From Clostridiales bacterium (GTDB lineage Bacteria > Bacillota > Clostridia > Saccharofermentanales > Saccharofermentanaceae), in assembly GCA_017511005.1 (NCBI GenBank), contig JAFWLP010000019.1, forward strand, positions 48,056 through 112,055: a stretch of 64,000 nt of DNA, read 5' to 3'. Both the position numbers and the translations under genes were made by a program. The first letter of the stretch is position 1, and each line of letters starts with the position of its first letter. The notes under the pieces were generated by a model, which made no database searches, was not told where the DNA came from, and saw only the letters and a list, made by a program, of their open reading frames with translations. Of the stretch, positions 1 to 8,773 are shown piece after piece.

Positions 1-1261
1 ATGCAGCCATCTCACGCTCGCCCTGGAGTACGTGAACCTCAACCTGTGTCTGGCCGTCAGCAGCCGTTGAGAATACCTGGCTCTTCTTTGTAGGGATCGT
101 CGTGTTGCGCTCGATCATCTTTGTGCATACGCCGCCCATTGTCTCGATACCGAGTGAAAGAGGTGTAACGTCGAGGAGAAGGAGGCCCTTGACGTCGCCC
201 GTGAGAACTGCTGCCTGGATGGCCGCACCGATTGCAACGCACTCGTCAGGGTTGATGCCCTTGAAAGGCTCCTTGCCGAAATAATTCTTAACTGCATCCT
301 GAACTGCAGGGATTCTTGTAGAACCGCCTACGAGGAGGATCTTGTCGATGTCAGAAGGAGATACTGAAGCATCGCTCATGGCGCGCTTGACAGGATCCAT
401 CGTCTTCTGAACGAGGTCAGCGGTAAGCTCATCGAACTTTGCTCTCGTGAGAGTGATGTCCATGTGCTTAGGACCTGTTGCATCAGCCGTGATGTAAGGA
501 AGGTTGATGTTGGAAGAAGTAACGCCGGAGAGCTCGATCTTAGCCTTCTCTGCAGCTTCTCTGAGTCTCTGCATGGCCATACGGTCAGATCTCAGATCAA
601 CGCCATCAGATGTCTTGAATGACTCTACGAGGTAGTCGACGATCTTGTTATCGAAGTCGTCACCGCCGAGTCTGTTGTTACCTGCCGTTGCGAGAACCTC
701 GAAAACTCCGTCTGCGATGTCGAGTACGGATACATCGAACGTACCGCCGCCCAGGTCGAATACGAGGATCTTCTGGTCGGATTCCTTATCAAGACCGTAA
801 GCAAGTGATGCTGCCGTAGGCTCGTTGATGATTCTCAAAACCTCAAGGCCTGCGATACGGCCTGCGTCCTTTGTAGCCTGACGCTGTGAGTCAGTGAAGT
901 ATGCGGGAACCGTGATAACAGCCTGTGTAACAGTTGTTCCGAGATAAGCCTCTGCATCGCTCTTGAGCTTGCTGAGGATCATTGCGGAGATCTCCTGAGG
1001 TGTGTACTGCTTGTCGTCGATGGATACCTTATAGTCGGAACCCATCTCTCTCTTGATGGACTGGATAGTACGGTCAGGATTTGTTACTGCCTGTCTCTTA
1101 GCGACCTGTCCGATGAGACGCTCGCCTGTCTTAGTGAAACCTACAACTGAAGGTGTTGTTCTGTTGCCTTCCGGATTCGGGATGACTACTGTCTCCGAAC
1201 CTTCCATAACTGCAACACATGAGTTTGTTGTACCAAGGTCAATACCAATTACTTTTGCCAT
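1..1261 (-). CDS. dnaK: DnaK (Hsp70) chaperone, C-terminus cut by the window edge
   Basis: ATP-dependent cytoplasmic chaperone that folds client proteins with GrpE and DnaJ. About 420 residues are visible. The N-terminus reads [18 protein letters not shown], the Hsp70 phosphate-1 signature, followed by [13 protein letters not shown] (phosphate 2) and [14 protein letters not shown]. The nucleotide-binding domain is complete and the substrate-binding domain begins ([14 protein letters not shown]). The reading frame is open to base 1, so the gene continues leftwards. The ATG at 1261 follows a GGGAGG ribosome site. It is the last visible gene of hrcA-grpE-clpP-dnaK and should share the CIRCE-controlled promoter near 3.72 kb; dnaJ is probably outside the window. 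Confidence 0.97.
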   Translation of the reverse strand, partial: MAKVIGIDLGTTNSCVAVMEGSETVVIPNPEGNRTTPSVVGFTKTGERLIGQVAKRQAVTNPDRTIQSIKREMGSDYKVSIDDKQYTPQEISAMILSKLKSDAEAYLGTTVTQAVITVPAYFTDSQRQATKDAGRIAGLEVLRIINEPTAASLAYGLDKESDQKILVFDLGGGTFDVSVLDIADGVFEVLATAGNNRLGGDDFDNKIVDYLVESFKTSDGVDLRSDRMAMQRLREAAEKAKIELSGVTSSNINLPYITADATGPKHMDITLTRAKFDELTADLVQKTMDPVKRAMSDASVSPSDIDKILLVGGSTRIPAVQDAVKNYFGKEPFKGINPDECVAIGAAIQAAVLTGDVKGLLLLDVTPLSLGIETMGGVCTKMIERNTTIPTKKSQVFSTAADGQTQVEVHVLQGEREMAA

Positions 1262-1312
1262 TTTATTTTCCTCCCGGTCCTTTACGGACCAACAAATTTA
1301 TCTATCTCTTAA

Positions 1313-1915
1313 TTATGCTTTCTTACTCTCAAGGATCTTGTCGACGATACCGTATTCAAGGGCTTCCTTTGCCGTCATCCAGTGATCTCTGTCAGTATCC
1401 TTCATGAGGGTCTCAAGGTCCTTGCCGCAGTTGTCTGCGAGGATCTGGTTGAGTCTTACTCTCGTGTCCTTGATGTGATCTGCTGCGATGAGGATCTCCG
1501 TTGCCTGACCCTGAGCGCCGCCAAGAGGCTGGTGGATCATGACTTCCGCATTAGGAAGGATGCATCTCTTGCCCTTTGTTCCTGCCGAAAGGAGCACTGA
1601 ACCCATTGATGCTGCCATACCCATGCAGATCGTCTGGATGTCAGGCTTGATCAGACGCATCGTGTCGTAGATCATGAGGCCGTCGGATACGGATCCTCCG
1701 GGGCTGTTGATGTAGAACTGAATGTCCTTATCTGGATCCTCTGCCTCAAGGAAGAGGAGCTGAGCCGTGATAAGGCTTGCAGTTACCGCGTTGACCTCTT
1801 CTGAAAGGATTACGATCCTCTCCTTGAGAAGTCTGGAATAAATGTCATAGGCGCGCTCACCGCGACCTGTGGTCTCGATTACTGTAGGCACCAAACTTGA
1901 TCTTAAGTTATCCAT
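1313..1915 (-). CDS. clpP: ATP-dependent Clp protease proteolytic subunit
   Basis: Serine peptidase that forms the 14-subunit ClpP chamber and degrades proteins delivered by ClpX, ClpC or ClpA. Its 200 residues are the normal length. The catalytic serine lies in [14 protein letters not shown] and the catalytic histidine in [12 protein letters not shown]; a C-terminal aspartate completes the triad in the family. The ATG at 1915 has an AAAGGAGA ribosome site. Its position is unusual: it sits between grpE and dnaK rather than beside tig/clpX. It would therefore be co-transcribed with the HrcA regulon, with gaps of 34 bp to grpE and 51 bp to dnaK. Confidence 0.97.
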   Translation of the reverse strand: MDNLRSSLVPTVIETTGRGERAYDIYSRLLKERIVILSEEVNAVTASLITAQLLFLEAEDPDKDIQFYINSPGGSVSDGLMIYDTMRLIKPDIQTICMGMAASMGSVLLSAGTKGKRCILPNAEVMIHQPLGGAQGQATEILIAADHIKDTRVRLNQILADNCGKDLETLMKDTDRDHWMTAKEALEYGIVDKILESKKA

Positions 1916-1949
1916 TTTCTGTCTCCTTTATTTTCAATTTGTTTTTTAC

Positions 1950-2570
1950 TTAGTTAGCCACCTGGACCTGGGCATGTCTTATTACCCTGTCCTTGTACTT
2001 ATATCCCTTGGCGAATACCATCGCTATCTCCTGCTCGCCAAGATCGTCATCATCAACGTGCATCATGGCGTCATGCAGATTAGGATCGAACTTTGTTCCG
2101 CGCTCCGCGGGTATCTCTTCGACACCGATCTTAGTGAGGGTGTCCTGAGCCTGTCTTCCGACGAGTTCCATTCCCTGAATGACTTTGTCAAGCGAAGTCT
2201 CATCAGACTTCTTTGCTCCGTCGACCGCCCTGTCGAGATTATCGATAAGCGTCAGGAACTCCTTTGTTACAGTGGCGATCGCGTCAGCGTAGAGGTTATC
2301 CTTCTCCTTCTGTGTACGTCTCCTGTAGTTGTCATACTCGGCATAGAGGCTCATGTATCTGGCTTCGAGCTCACTTGCGGCACTGTCGGATCCTGCCTCT
2401 TCAGCAACCTCTGCTTTTGTCTCTTCTTTGGTCTCCTCTTTTGCAGTATCAGCTGCAGTGCCTTCCGCGGAAGCCTTATCGGAAGCTGCGGCGTCTTCCA
2501 CGGAGCTGTTACCGGCGTCATCCTTTACAGGTTCGTCGTCAGCCCCGAAAAATAACTCTTCATCTGCCAT
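1950..2570 (-). CDS. grpE: GrpE nucleotide-exchange factor
   Basis: Exchanges ADP for ATP on DnaK. The roughly 206-residue product starts at MADEELFFG, where an AAAGGA site sits 8 nt upstream; an ATG three codons earlier (2579) would overlap that site. The first 80 residues are acidic and Ala/Glu-rich, probably disordered. A long helix follows (ARYMSLYAEYDNYRRRTQKEK), then the beta-wing domain ending in VIRHAQVQVAN, typical of GrpE. It lies 42 bp downstream of hrcA in the same heat-shock operon. Confidence 0.95.
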   Translation of the reverse strand: MADEELFFGADDEPVKDDAGNSSVEDAAASDKASAEGTAADTAKEETKEETKAEVAEEAGSDSAASELEARYMSLYAEYDNYRRRTQKEKDNLYADAIATVTKEFLTLIDNLDRAVDGAKKSDETSLDKVIQGMELVGRQAQDTLTKIGVEEIPAERGTKFDPNLHDAMMHVDDDDLGEQEIAMVFAKGYKYKDRVIRHAQVQVAN

Positions 2571-2612
2571 TTTTATCATCCTTTCCCTTTTGTTTATTCT
2601 GCATTTAATGTG

Positions 2613-3662
2613 TCAGGTAAATCTTTGCATCTCTTTGTTGAGCTTCTTCTTAACAAAGTCGATCTGCGATATTACCTTCGAATAGAGCATTCTCTTCGGT
2701 CCTATTACTCCGATGTTGCCCGAGACGGAATCAGTAAGATTGTATGTCGCGGTAATGAAGCTGCAGTCATCAAGACCTTCGAGGGCGATCTCCTGACCGA
2801 TCCTGATCATGAAGGAATCATCCGTGCTGTGATCTCTGGAGTTCTCCATCTCGTTGACATAGCCTGCCACCATTCCGGAATCGGAAAGCGTTCCGAGAAG
2901 ATCCCTTGCACGTCCGAGAGAACTGAAGTCAGGAAGCTCCAGGATCCTGTGCTCACCTTCAAGATAGATATTGAGCTCATCGGCCTGCTTGATGGCCGCA
3001 TAAGCTTCATACAGTACCTGCTTGAGGAGCGGCTCGGGTACTTCCGTTCCCTTGCCTGCAGTCTCAACCGTTACCAGCGTTATCTCATCCAGCGGCTTGC
3101 CGGTGAGATTCTTCTCGATGGCACCGGATATCTTCATGATCTGCTCATCACTGATGAAATTAGGGATCCTTACGACCTTGTCCTTGACGACGCCTGCGGA
3201 AAGAACCATGATCACGAGCGCCTTACCGGGCTCGATCATCAGGATCTTGAGCTGCTTGAGAAAACTCTTCCTGAGCCTCGGACTCATCGCGAGCGATACG
3301 AAGCCCGTAGCCTCAGAAAGCGTATGCGTGGCGTTCTTTATGAGATCAGTTACCTCATCAACGCTGGAATCTATCCTCTTCTCGATCTCGAGCTGCTCCC
3401 TGGGCGACAGTTCCTCAATGGTCATGAGTGAATTTACGTATTCACGGTAACCTTTGTCCGAAGGGATACGGCCGGCCGATGTATGGGGCTTCTCGATGAG
3501 ACCCATGTGCTCGAGTTCCGCCATGTCATTACGGAGCGTTGCGGAGCTGACCTGGAAATTGTGACGCTCGATCAAAGACTTCGAACCGACAGGCTCGTTT
3601 GTGGATACATAGTCGTCAACAATGGCGTGCAAGACTTCTTTTTTACGGTTGTCCAACTGCAT
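2613..3662 (-). CDS. hrcA: Heat-inducible transcription repressor HrcA
   Basis: Repressor of class I heat-shock genes that binds CIRCE elements and needs GroEL for activity in the family. The 349-residue product has an N-terminal winged helix (MQLDNRKKEVLHAIVDDYV, then SSATLRNDMAELEHMGLI), a GAF-like middle domain, and the C-terminal IGVIGPKRMLYSKVISQIDFV motif. I chose the ATG at 3662, which follows GGGAGA. The longer frame opens with a GTG at 3692 that falls inside the CIRCE operator, so it is unlikely to be the start. HrcA is first in its own operon and so autoregulated through the CIRCE at 3686-3712. Confidence 0.96.
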   Translation of the reverse strand: MQLDNRKKEVLHAIVDDYVSTNEPVGSKSLIERHNFQVSSATLRNDMAELEHMGLIEKPHTSAGRIPSDKGYREYVNSLMTIEELSPREQLEIEKRIDSSVDEVTDLIKNATHTLSEATGFVSLAMSPRLRKSFLKQLKILMIEPGKALVIMVLSAGVVKDKVVRIPNFISDEQIMKISGAIEKNLTGKPLDEITLVTVETAGKGTEVPEPLLKQVLYEAYAAIKQADELNIYLEGEHRILELPDFSSLGRARDLLGTLSDSGMVAGYVNEMENSRDHSTDDSFMIRIGQEIALEGLDDCSFITATYNLTDSVSGNIGVIGPKRMLYSKVISQIDFVKKKLNKEMQRFT

Positions 3663-3685
3663 CTTTTGGTCTCTCCCTTCTCCGA

Positions 3686-3712
3686 TTAGCACTCTATCCC
3701 TTCGAGTGCCAA
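3686..3712 (-). promoter_or_regulatory. CIRCE operator (HrcA binding site)
   Basis: TTAGCACTC, nine spacer bases, then GAGTGCCAA. This matches the CIRCE consensus TTAGCACTC-N9-GAGTGCTAA with one mismatch. It lies just downstream of the -10 box and upstream of the hrcA start, the usual place for HrcA repression. Confidence 0.95.
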
Positions 3713-3716
3713 CAAC

Positions 3717-3745
3717 AATATACTCTTAAAGTCAAAAATAGTCAA
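3717..3745 (-). promoter_or_regulatory. SigA-type promoter of hrcA-grpE-clpP-dnaK
   Basis: On the minus strand TTGACT (3740-3745) and TATATT (3717-3722) are separated by exactly 17 bp. The CIRCE begins five bases downstream of the -10, so the operator overlaps the expected transcription start. Confidence 0.88.
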
Positions 3746-3807
3746 ATGAATATTTGAGTGAAATCAGAGGCACCGGCATTGAGGCCGTAAAAAGCCTGTA
3801 AACACGC

Positions 3808-3898
3808 TGTTTTCGAGGCGCAGATAAGACTCAATAATTGCGCGGATCATCTTGTTTTCGCGGTGCAAAATAATAATCAATGAGCGCGCAGATCATCT
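3808..3898. repeat. Two imperfect tandem ~45-bp units in the hrcA upstream gap
   Basis: The 3746-4120 gap has no gene I can support. Within it a ~45-bp unit beginning TGTTTTCG and ending GATCATCT occurs at 3808-3852 and again at 3853-3898. A degraded third start (TGTTTCC) follows. The units share TGTTTTCG, a CAATAATTG/CAATGAGCG core and GCGCG/A-GATCATCT. No open frame spans them. The rest of the gap is AT-rich and ends in the promoter of the HAD gene (TATAAT at 4081-4086). Confidence 0.5.
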
Positions 3899-4120
3899 GT
3901 TTCCTAAAGTTTTTCTAAATTACCTGATTCAGGAAAAGATTTTAGTAAAATGTAGCATTATTACCAAAATGCTTTCCAAAAATCGACCAAACAGGTAATT
4001 TTCAGGAAATGATTAAAAAGCCTTTCCCCGTATAGCATATTATCTTACGAACCCGTCTTTATAAACACGACAATAGTTTATATAATACATTGGTTTTTAA
4101 GACTGTTATCCGGAGGCACA

Positions 4121-4822
4121 ATGAGAGGGATCGTTTTCGACATCGATGACACACTGTACTGCAGACAGGATCTGCTCGTAAAAGCAGCTGAGGACGTGCT
4201 TGGCGTCAGGATAGATGACTGGCGTGAGTTCATAAGGATCTTCTACGAGAAGAGTGACGTCAACATGGCCGGACTGGAATCCGGTGAAGTAACGACAAGA
4301 GAGACCAACGGCTGGCGTTATGAAGAGACTTTCAGGATCATGGGGCTCCCCTTTAAACACGGTGACGGGTGCATTGCCGCTGACGTTTACCTTGAGCTTC
4401 AGAGTCATATGTTCCTGAGCGAAAATATGAAGAAGGCACTTGACGCGTTTGCTTCTGATCCGTACACCAGGCTCGCAATACTCACCGCAGGTGAATCAAA
4501 GCACCAGTGGCACAAGGTCGACATGCTCGGACTGGACAAATGGTTCGACCGTGCAAACATCATAGTCACCGGTGACACTGATTTCTCCAAACCCGATGTT
4601 AGACTGTGCAGGATGATAGAGGAGCAGTTAGGCCTGAAGCCGGATGAGCTCTGGATGATAGGCGACAATTACGATAAAGACATAACGGCGGCCCTTGATG
4701 CGGGCTGGCATTCCGTATGGCTCAACAGAAGAGGTCTTCCGGAACCGGAAAGAAGAGCAGACATCGAAGTCTTCACCGATGATGAGCTTACGGATATCCT
4801 TATCTCGAATAGACTCCGGTAA
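4121..4822 (+). CDS. HAD-superfamily hydrolase (phosphatase-like)
   Basis: Predicted Mg-dependent phosphohydrolase in the cytoplasm. The 233 residues carry all HAD motifs: FDIDDT with the nucleophile Asp near residue 7, LTAG (motif II), FSKPD lysine (motif III) and GDNYDKDI (motif IV). An inserted helical cap follows motif I, as in the phosphoglycolate phosphatase/YjjG-like class. The ATG follows CCGGAGGCACA. TATAAT at 4081-4086 is a plausible -10 with a weak -35. Its 3' end overlaps the convergent phosphoesterase gene by 23 bp. The substrate cannot be predicted from the sequence. Confidence 0.88.
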   Translation: MRGIVFDIDDTLYCRQDLLVKAAEDVLGVRIDDWREFIRIFYEKSDVNMAGLESGEVTTRETNGWRYEETFRIMGLPFKHGDGCIAADVYLELQSHMFLSENMKKALDAFASDPYTRLAILTAGESKHQWHKVDMLGLDKWFDRANIIVTGDTDFSKPDVRLCRMIEEQLGLKPDELWMIGDNYDKDITAALDAGWHSVWLNRRGLPEPERRADIEVFTDDELTDILISNRLR

Positions 4823-5519
4823 GCACCTCTGTTTTGTAGGCTTCACGGTTTGGCAGTGGGTACGCATCAGCGATCCTGGCTGCAAGCTCATTGTCATAGG
4901 GTATGCTCAGGATGTTCATGCTGACAGGCGATAATTCCTCAGAACCGGGAATTCCTTCGATCAGGAGAGCGTGGCAGCGCGGAACACCGAGAGAATTGCC
5001 GATGCTTCCGGTATTTATCGCATATCCGAGATCAGTGGAACGTATATACGGCATGTGACAGTCTGCACTGATAAAGCCGCCGTGTGTTTTTCCTTGGGTA
5101 TCCGTGAATCCGGGCTTAAGTTCATCCATCGAAAGATAAGAATGATAATTATCATCAACGGGTCTTCCATGGAACAGCCTGAAACTGATACCGCTGATCA
5201 GCACCTCGTCTTCCAGAGGAAGTGATTCAAGCCAGTCAAGACGCTCCTGACCCAATTGTCCGCAGTAGAAAGCATTCGGTCCGGGATCCGTGCAGTCGGG
5301 TTTGGAGGCCCAGACACATCCGTCATCCCAGTTTCCCTTTATAAAATGCCTGCAGTTGGCCCTGACCCAATCCAGAGTCTTATCACTCTCGGGGCCTTTC
5401 CCTACTGCATCGCCCAGAAACCAGATGTCATCAGGACAGATCCTGTCCAGTTCTTTCTCGAGCGCGAGCGTTGCAGGCATGTTGCCGTGAAGATCGGCAA
5501 TAAAAAGTATCTTTGACAT
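4800..5519 (-). CDS. Calcineurin-like metallophosphoesterase
   Basis: Predicted metal-dependent phosphodiesterase or phosphatase of the YfcE/MJ0936-like type, 239 residues. Visible metal motifs are DLH at residues 9-11, GDAVGKG near residue 37, GNWDD near 62 and a single histidine in LFHGRP. The last motif, normally GHTH, reads ADCHMPY, so one of the two usual histidines is missing; INTGSIGNSLG after it matches the family's PGSVG turn. Activity may therefore be altered. The ATG has an AAGGGATAATA leader. It is convergent with the HAD gene and lies 2 bp upstream of the GGDEF-EAL gene's 3' end. Confidence 0.85.
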   Translation of the reverse strand: MSKILFIADLHGNMPATLALEKELDRICPDDIWFLGDAVGKGPESDKTLDWVRANCRHFIKGNWDDGCVWASKPDCTDPGPNAFYCGQLGQERLDWLESLPLEDEVLISGISFRLFHGRPVDDNYHSYLSMDELKPGFTDTQGKTHGGFISADCHMPYIRSTDLGYAINTGSIGNSLGVPRCHALLIEGIPGSEELSPVSMNILSIPYDNELAARIADAYPLPNREAYKTEVLTGVYSR

Positions 5520-5521
5520 TA

Positions 5522-7795
5522 TTATCCCTTTTCCGGTGAATTGATGGAATCTGTTACGAGTTTCTCTGCATCCTCTGCGGACAACGGGCGTCCCCAGATG
5601 TATCCCTGGATATAATTACAGTTTATGCTCTTAAGTGTCTCAAGCTGCTCGATATCCTCGACACCTTCCGAAATGACGTCGAATCCCATGACGTGCCCGA
5701 TCGAGATTATCGCGGCAACATACTCCCTGGATGAATCACTCGTATTCATCTTATCGATAAAGGATTTATCGATCTTAAGGAGATTGGCCGGGAATCTGTG
5801 GAGATAGCTGAGCGATGAATAACCCGTACCGAAATCGTCGATCGCGATCTGAATGCCCATGCGCCTTAATTCATCAATGCAGTTAAGGGCCTTGTCAAAA
5901 GACTCGATCATGATGGATTCCGTGATCTCCACCTCAAGCTGTCCTGCGGGAATGCCGCTGTCATCGAGAAGTCCCTTTATCTCATCAAGGAAGTCGCTCT
6001 TCATCAGGTGACGGACCGAAGCATTGATGCTGAGTGTCAGTTCCGCACCGGTTTTGCGGAGGAGTTCACCGAAGAACAGTGAAGCTTTCCTGAAGACCAT
6101 GCCGTCGACCCTGTCGATAAGGCCGACCTTCTCGGCAACCGGGATGAACTCAGCCGGACTTATCACGTTGCCGTCGCTGTCCTTCATGCGTGCGAGAGCC
6201 TCAAAACCGCGCAGTCTGTGCTTTATATCGTACTGTGGCTGCAGATTGAAATAGAACGTGTCATTCTCAAGCGCAGTTCTTATAATCTTCTCGATCTCAA
6301 GTATATGCTCGTCTCTGAACAGATCTGAAGTATATCTGAGAACATGTTCACTGCTGTTGACCTTCTTTATTTCGTTCATTGCCGCATTCGCGCAGGATAT
6401 GAGAGGATCCAGACCGTCTGCATCCGTCGGGTATTCCGCATAGCCGAAGCTAGCGGAGACATAAAGGTCATAACCGTCAACGGTCACGTTGCCGCCAAGG
6501 GCATCAACGTAACACATTATCAAGGATCTGACCTCTTCTTCAGTCTGATAACCGCTGATAACGATTATGAATTCATCACCGCTTACGCGGGCAAGGTATT
6601 CCTCATGTCCCGCGTCTTCCCTTACGGCAACGGCTTTCCACCGTTCGGTCACAGCGGTAAGAACACTGTTTCCGGCTTCAAATCCCAAGGTGTCATTAAC
6701 GCTCTTGAAATTATTGAGATCGATCGAGACTACGGTAAACTTCTCTTTTCGGCTGATAAGACCGGAAATGTACTCGGTTCCGGAAAAGCTGTTCGGCAGA
6801 CCGGTCAGCGCGTCGTAGTAACTCATATGCTCAAGGCGTTTAATGACTTTGTAGCGCGCGATGTGGGATGAAAGGAAGAACGTCGTAAGCTGGAGTGTCT
6901 CCTTGATCCGTGTCGTGTTCTCGGTATCGAAATTGACCGCCCATATAAATCCGAGCAATTCATTGCCCTGGCGGAGCGGGAACAGAACAACACTCTTAAC
7001 ACCCGCCTCGATCAGTGTCACATACCAGGGGTGATTGATCTTTCCGATGTGTTCCATCTCCTCATCATTCCTGATGATGATGCAATCCCCTTCATCGCCT
7101 ATCATGTCTATCCATGATCTGGCGACATTGTAATATCCCTCAAACTCGGTAACACGCTTGATCGTGCTGTTCGGAACATAATTTGTAGCAAGGATGGAGT
7201 ATTCCTCTTCATCATTGTTCAGCAGGAGCACGGTGCATCCTTCCGCCTTGCAGATAAGACGGATCTCGGATATGACGCTTTCCATGGCTTCCTGAAGATT
7301 GTTGGCTTTATGGAGCTTTATGCAGGTCTTGAGAACGTCATTTGCGGTCTGTGAAGTATTGATCGTATCAAGCAGTGAATCCGCAGCGGAATTCGGAATG
7401 GCAATATAGGAACAATAGGATAAGTTTTCTTCTTCGTAATCCAAAGGCATGACATAGATGTCAAACCAGACATCTACGTTATGGATATGCGCATAGGTGT
7501 GTATCTCTTTTTTCTCTATGGCAGCACGGTAACATACATCCTCAAAATTCGTGTTCTGCGGGAAATAGTAAGTGTATAGCATATCCGGAACGAACGTATA
7601 AGTCTTTCCGGACTGACCTGAGCCGTCGTCAGGCATCACCCGCGCGGCAATGATATCTTTATATTTCGTGTTGCCGGCAACAATACGCATATCACCGTAT
7701 CCGCCGTCATCCTTTTTTTCGACAGACACGATACAGGCCGGTGAGAATAAAGAATCAACAAATTTCTGAAAAACCACTGGGGTTCCTTTCTGCAT
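5522..7795 (-). CDS. PAS-GAF-GGDEF-EAL c-di-GMP enzyme
   Basis: Soluble 757-residue signalling protein with no membrane segments. Residues 10-130 look PAS-like, 160-310 GAF-like, 325-490 GGDEF and 505-750 EAL. The GGDEF signature is SGDEF (405-409), the family GH...GD loop reads GFEAGN, and no RxxD inhibitory site precedes it, so cyclase activity is doubtful. The EAL half looks intact: FEALAR (531-536), ITES, DDFGTGYSS (653-661), LKIDKSFI, EGVE and QGY. It is therefore more likely a phosphodiesterase, possibly GTP-regulated. The ATG at 7795 has a weak ribosome site; a GTG six codons later follows AAAGGA and may be the true start. Confidence 0.92.
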   Translation of the reverse strand: MQKGTPVVFQKFVDSLFSPACIVSVEKKDDGGYGDMRIVAGNTKYKDIIAARVMPDDGSGQSGKTYTFVPDMLYTYYFPQNTNFEDVCYRAAIEKKEIHTYAHIHNVDVWFDIYVMPLDYEEENLSYCSYIAIPNSAADSLLDTINTSQTANDVLKTCIKLHKANNLQEAMESVISEIRLICKAEGCTVLLLNNDEEEYSILATNYVPNSTIKRVTEFEGYYNVARSWIDMIGDEGDCIIIRNDEEMEHIGKINHPWYVTLIEAGVKSVVLFPLRQGNELLGFIWAVNFDTENTTRIKETLQLTTFFLSSHIARYKVIKRLEHMSYYDALTGLPNSFSGTEYISGLISRKEKFTVVSIDLNNFKSVNDTLGFEAGNSVLTAVTERWKAVAVREDAGHEEYLARVSGDEFIIVISGYQTEEEVRSLIMCYVDALGGNVTVDGYDLYVSASFGYAEYPTDADGLDPLISCANAAMNEIKKVNSSEHVLRYTSDLFRDEHILEIEKIIRTALENDTFYFNLQPQYDIKHRLRGFEALARMKDSDGNVISPAEFIPVAEKVGLIDRVDGMVFRKASLFFGELLRKTGAELTLSINASVRHLMKSDFLDEIKGLLDDSGIPAGQLEVEITESIMIESFDKALNCIDELRRMGIQIAIDDFGTGYSSLSYLHRFPANLLKIDKSFIDKMNTSDSSREYVAAIISIGHVMGFDVISEGVEDIEQLETLKSINCNYIQGYIWGRPLSAEDAEKLVTDSINSPEKG

Positions 7796-7822
7796 ATTAC
7801 ATCTCAGATCAAATCTATTCTA

Positions 7823-8773
7823 TCAAAATCCTATGCGTTTGATTTCCCTGATCAGGTTCGACGCATACGTTTCCGTTCCGACACAGTTCGGATGGAGGTT
7901 ATCAAGGTAATACTCTTCAAGGTGCGGTACGAGAGTCAGCCCGTCGATTACTTTAATGTTCGGATAACTGCCCGCTATGGCTTTGATGTTTTCGCAGTAT
8001 CTGTAGAAAACAGGCAGCGCATCAATATTGTCGCCTCTCCAGATAGGTGATATGCAGAGGACCGGGATATCCTGACCGTATATTTCTTCAAGTGTCTCAT
8101 AGTATTCCTCGACATCAGTCATTGTCTCCGCCCCGTACTGATTCGTACCGAGCGCGACAATGATCTTGTCGGGAGTGTAGCCAGGCATCTTCATCAGTGA
8201 TTTTTTGTCATAGATATATCCGCCAATTCCCTGATTGAGGATGTCATATTCAAGATAACGGTTTGCGATGCTTACATAGGATTCGGAAGAACGCAGCGGA
8301 CCGTATCCCTGGGTTATCGAATCTCCGAGCCAAAGGACTTTTGTATTCTTTACGGGTATCTGATAATCCGAATCTATCGAGAAGTTTCTTATGAGCAGGG
8401 TGGCATCTATGGCAAGGTAGATAACGACTTTGTGAGTTCCTTCAGGCAGGGAGAACCTTATGCTGCCTTCTTTCTTCATGTCTTTGACATAGACGATCTG
8501 ATGTGCAAGGCCGTCAACATAGATCTCCACGGAATCCTCCGAGCATTTCCATGTCATCCTGTATTCGAAAGACACTTCAGTCGCGTCAGTGGTGAATTCC
8601 AGTGTCTTGGCGGTCGAGGCGTCACATCTCTCATACCACATCTCAAGGGCTGACCGGAAATAATCCATCTGCTCAGCCGAATACTGGTTGGCCTTCAGGT
8701 AACCGTCAGCGGTCTCTTCGAATTCGTATGCCCCGAAATATATCTTCTTCAGTTCATCATTGGTCAATATCAT
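7823..8773 (-). CDS. SGNH/GDSL hydrolase with CE2-like N-terminal sandwich
   Basis: Predicted carbohydrate or lipid esterase, 316 residues, no signal peptide, so cytoplasmic. Residues 1-140 form a beta-rich domain like the N-terminal jelly-roll of CE2 acetyl-xylan esterases. The SGNH fold follows: WLGDSITQG with Ser152, NQGIGG, ALGTNQ with Asn211, and DNLHPN giving Asp291 and His294. The start overlaps the end of the upstream sensor-GGDEF gene by 17 bp, so the two are translationally coupled. That pairing suggests the ligand sensed upstream relates to an acylated sugar (inference). Confidence 0.86.
   Translation of the reverse strand: MILTNDELKKIYFGAYEFEETADGYLKANQYSAEQMDYFRSALEMWYERCDASTAKTLEFTTDATEVSFEYRMTWKCSEDSVEIYVDGLAHQIVYVKDMKKEGSIRFSLPEGTHKVVIYLAIDATLLIRNFSIDSDYQIPVKNTKVLWLGDSITQGYGPLRSSESYVSIANRYLEYDILNQGIGGYIYDKKSLMKMPGYTPDKIIVALGTNQYGAETMTDVEEYYETLEEIYGQDIPVLCISPIWRGDNIDALPVFYRYCENIKAIAGSYPNIKVIDGLTLVPHLEEYYLDNLHPNCVGTETYASNLIREIKRIGF

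Noticed and set aside
1869-2555. Long frames opposite grpE, clpP and dnaK
   Set aside because: They are antisense shadows of strongly conserved genes and have no independent support.
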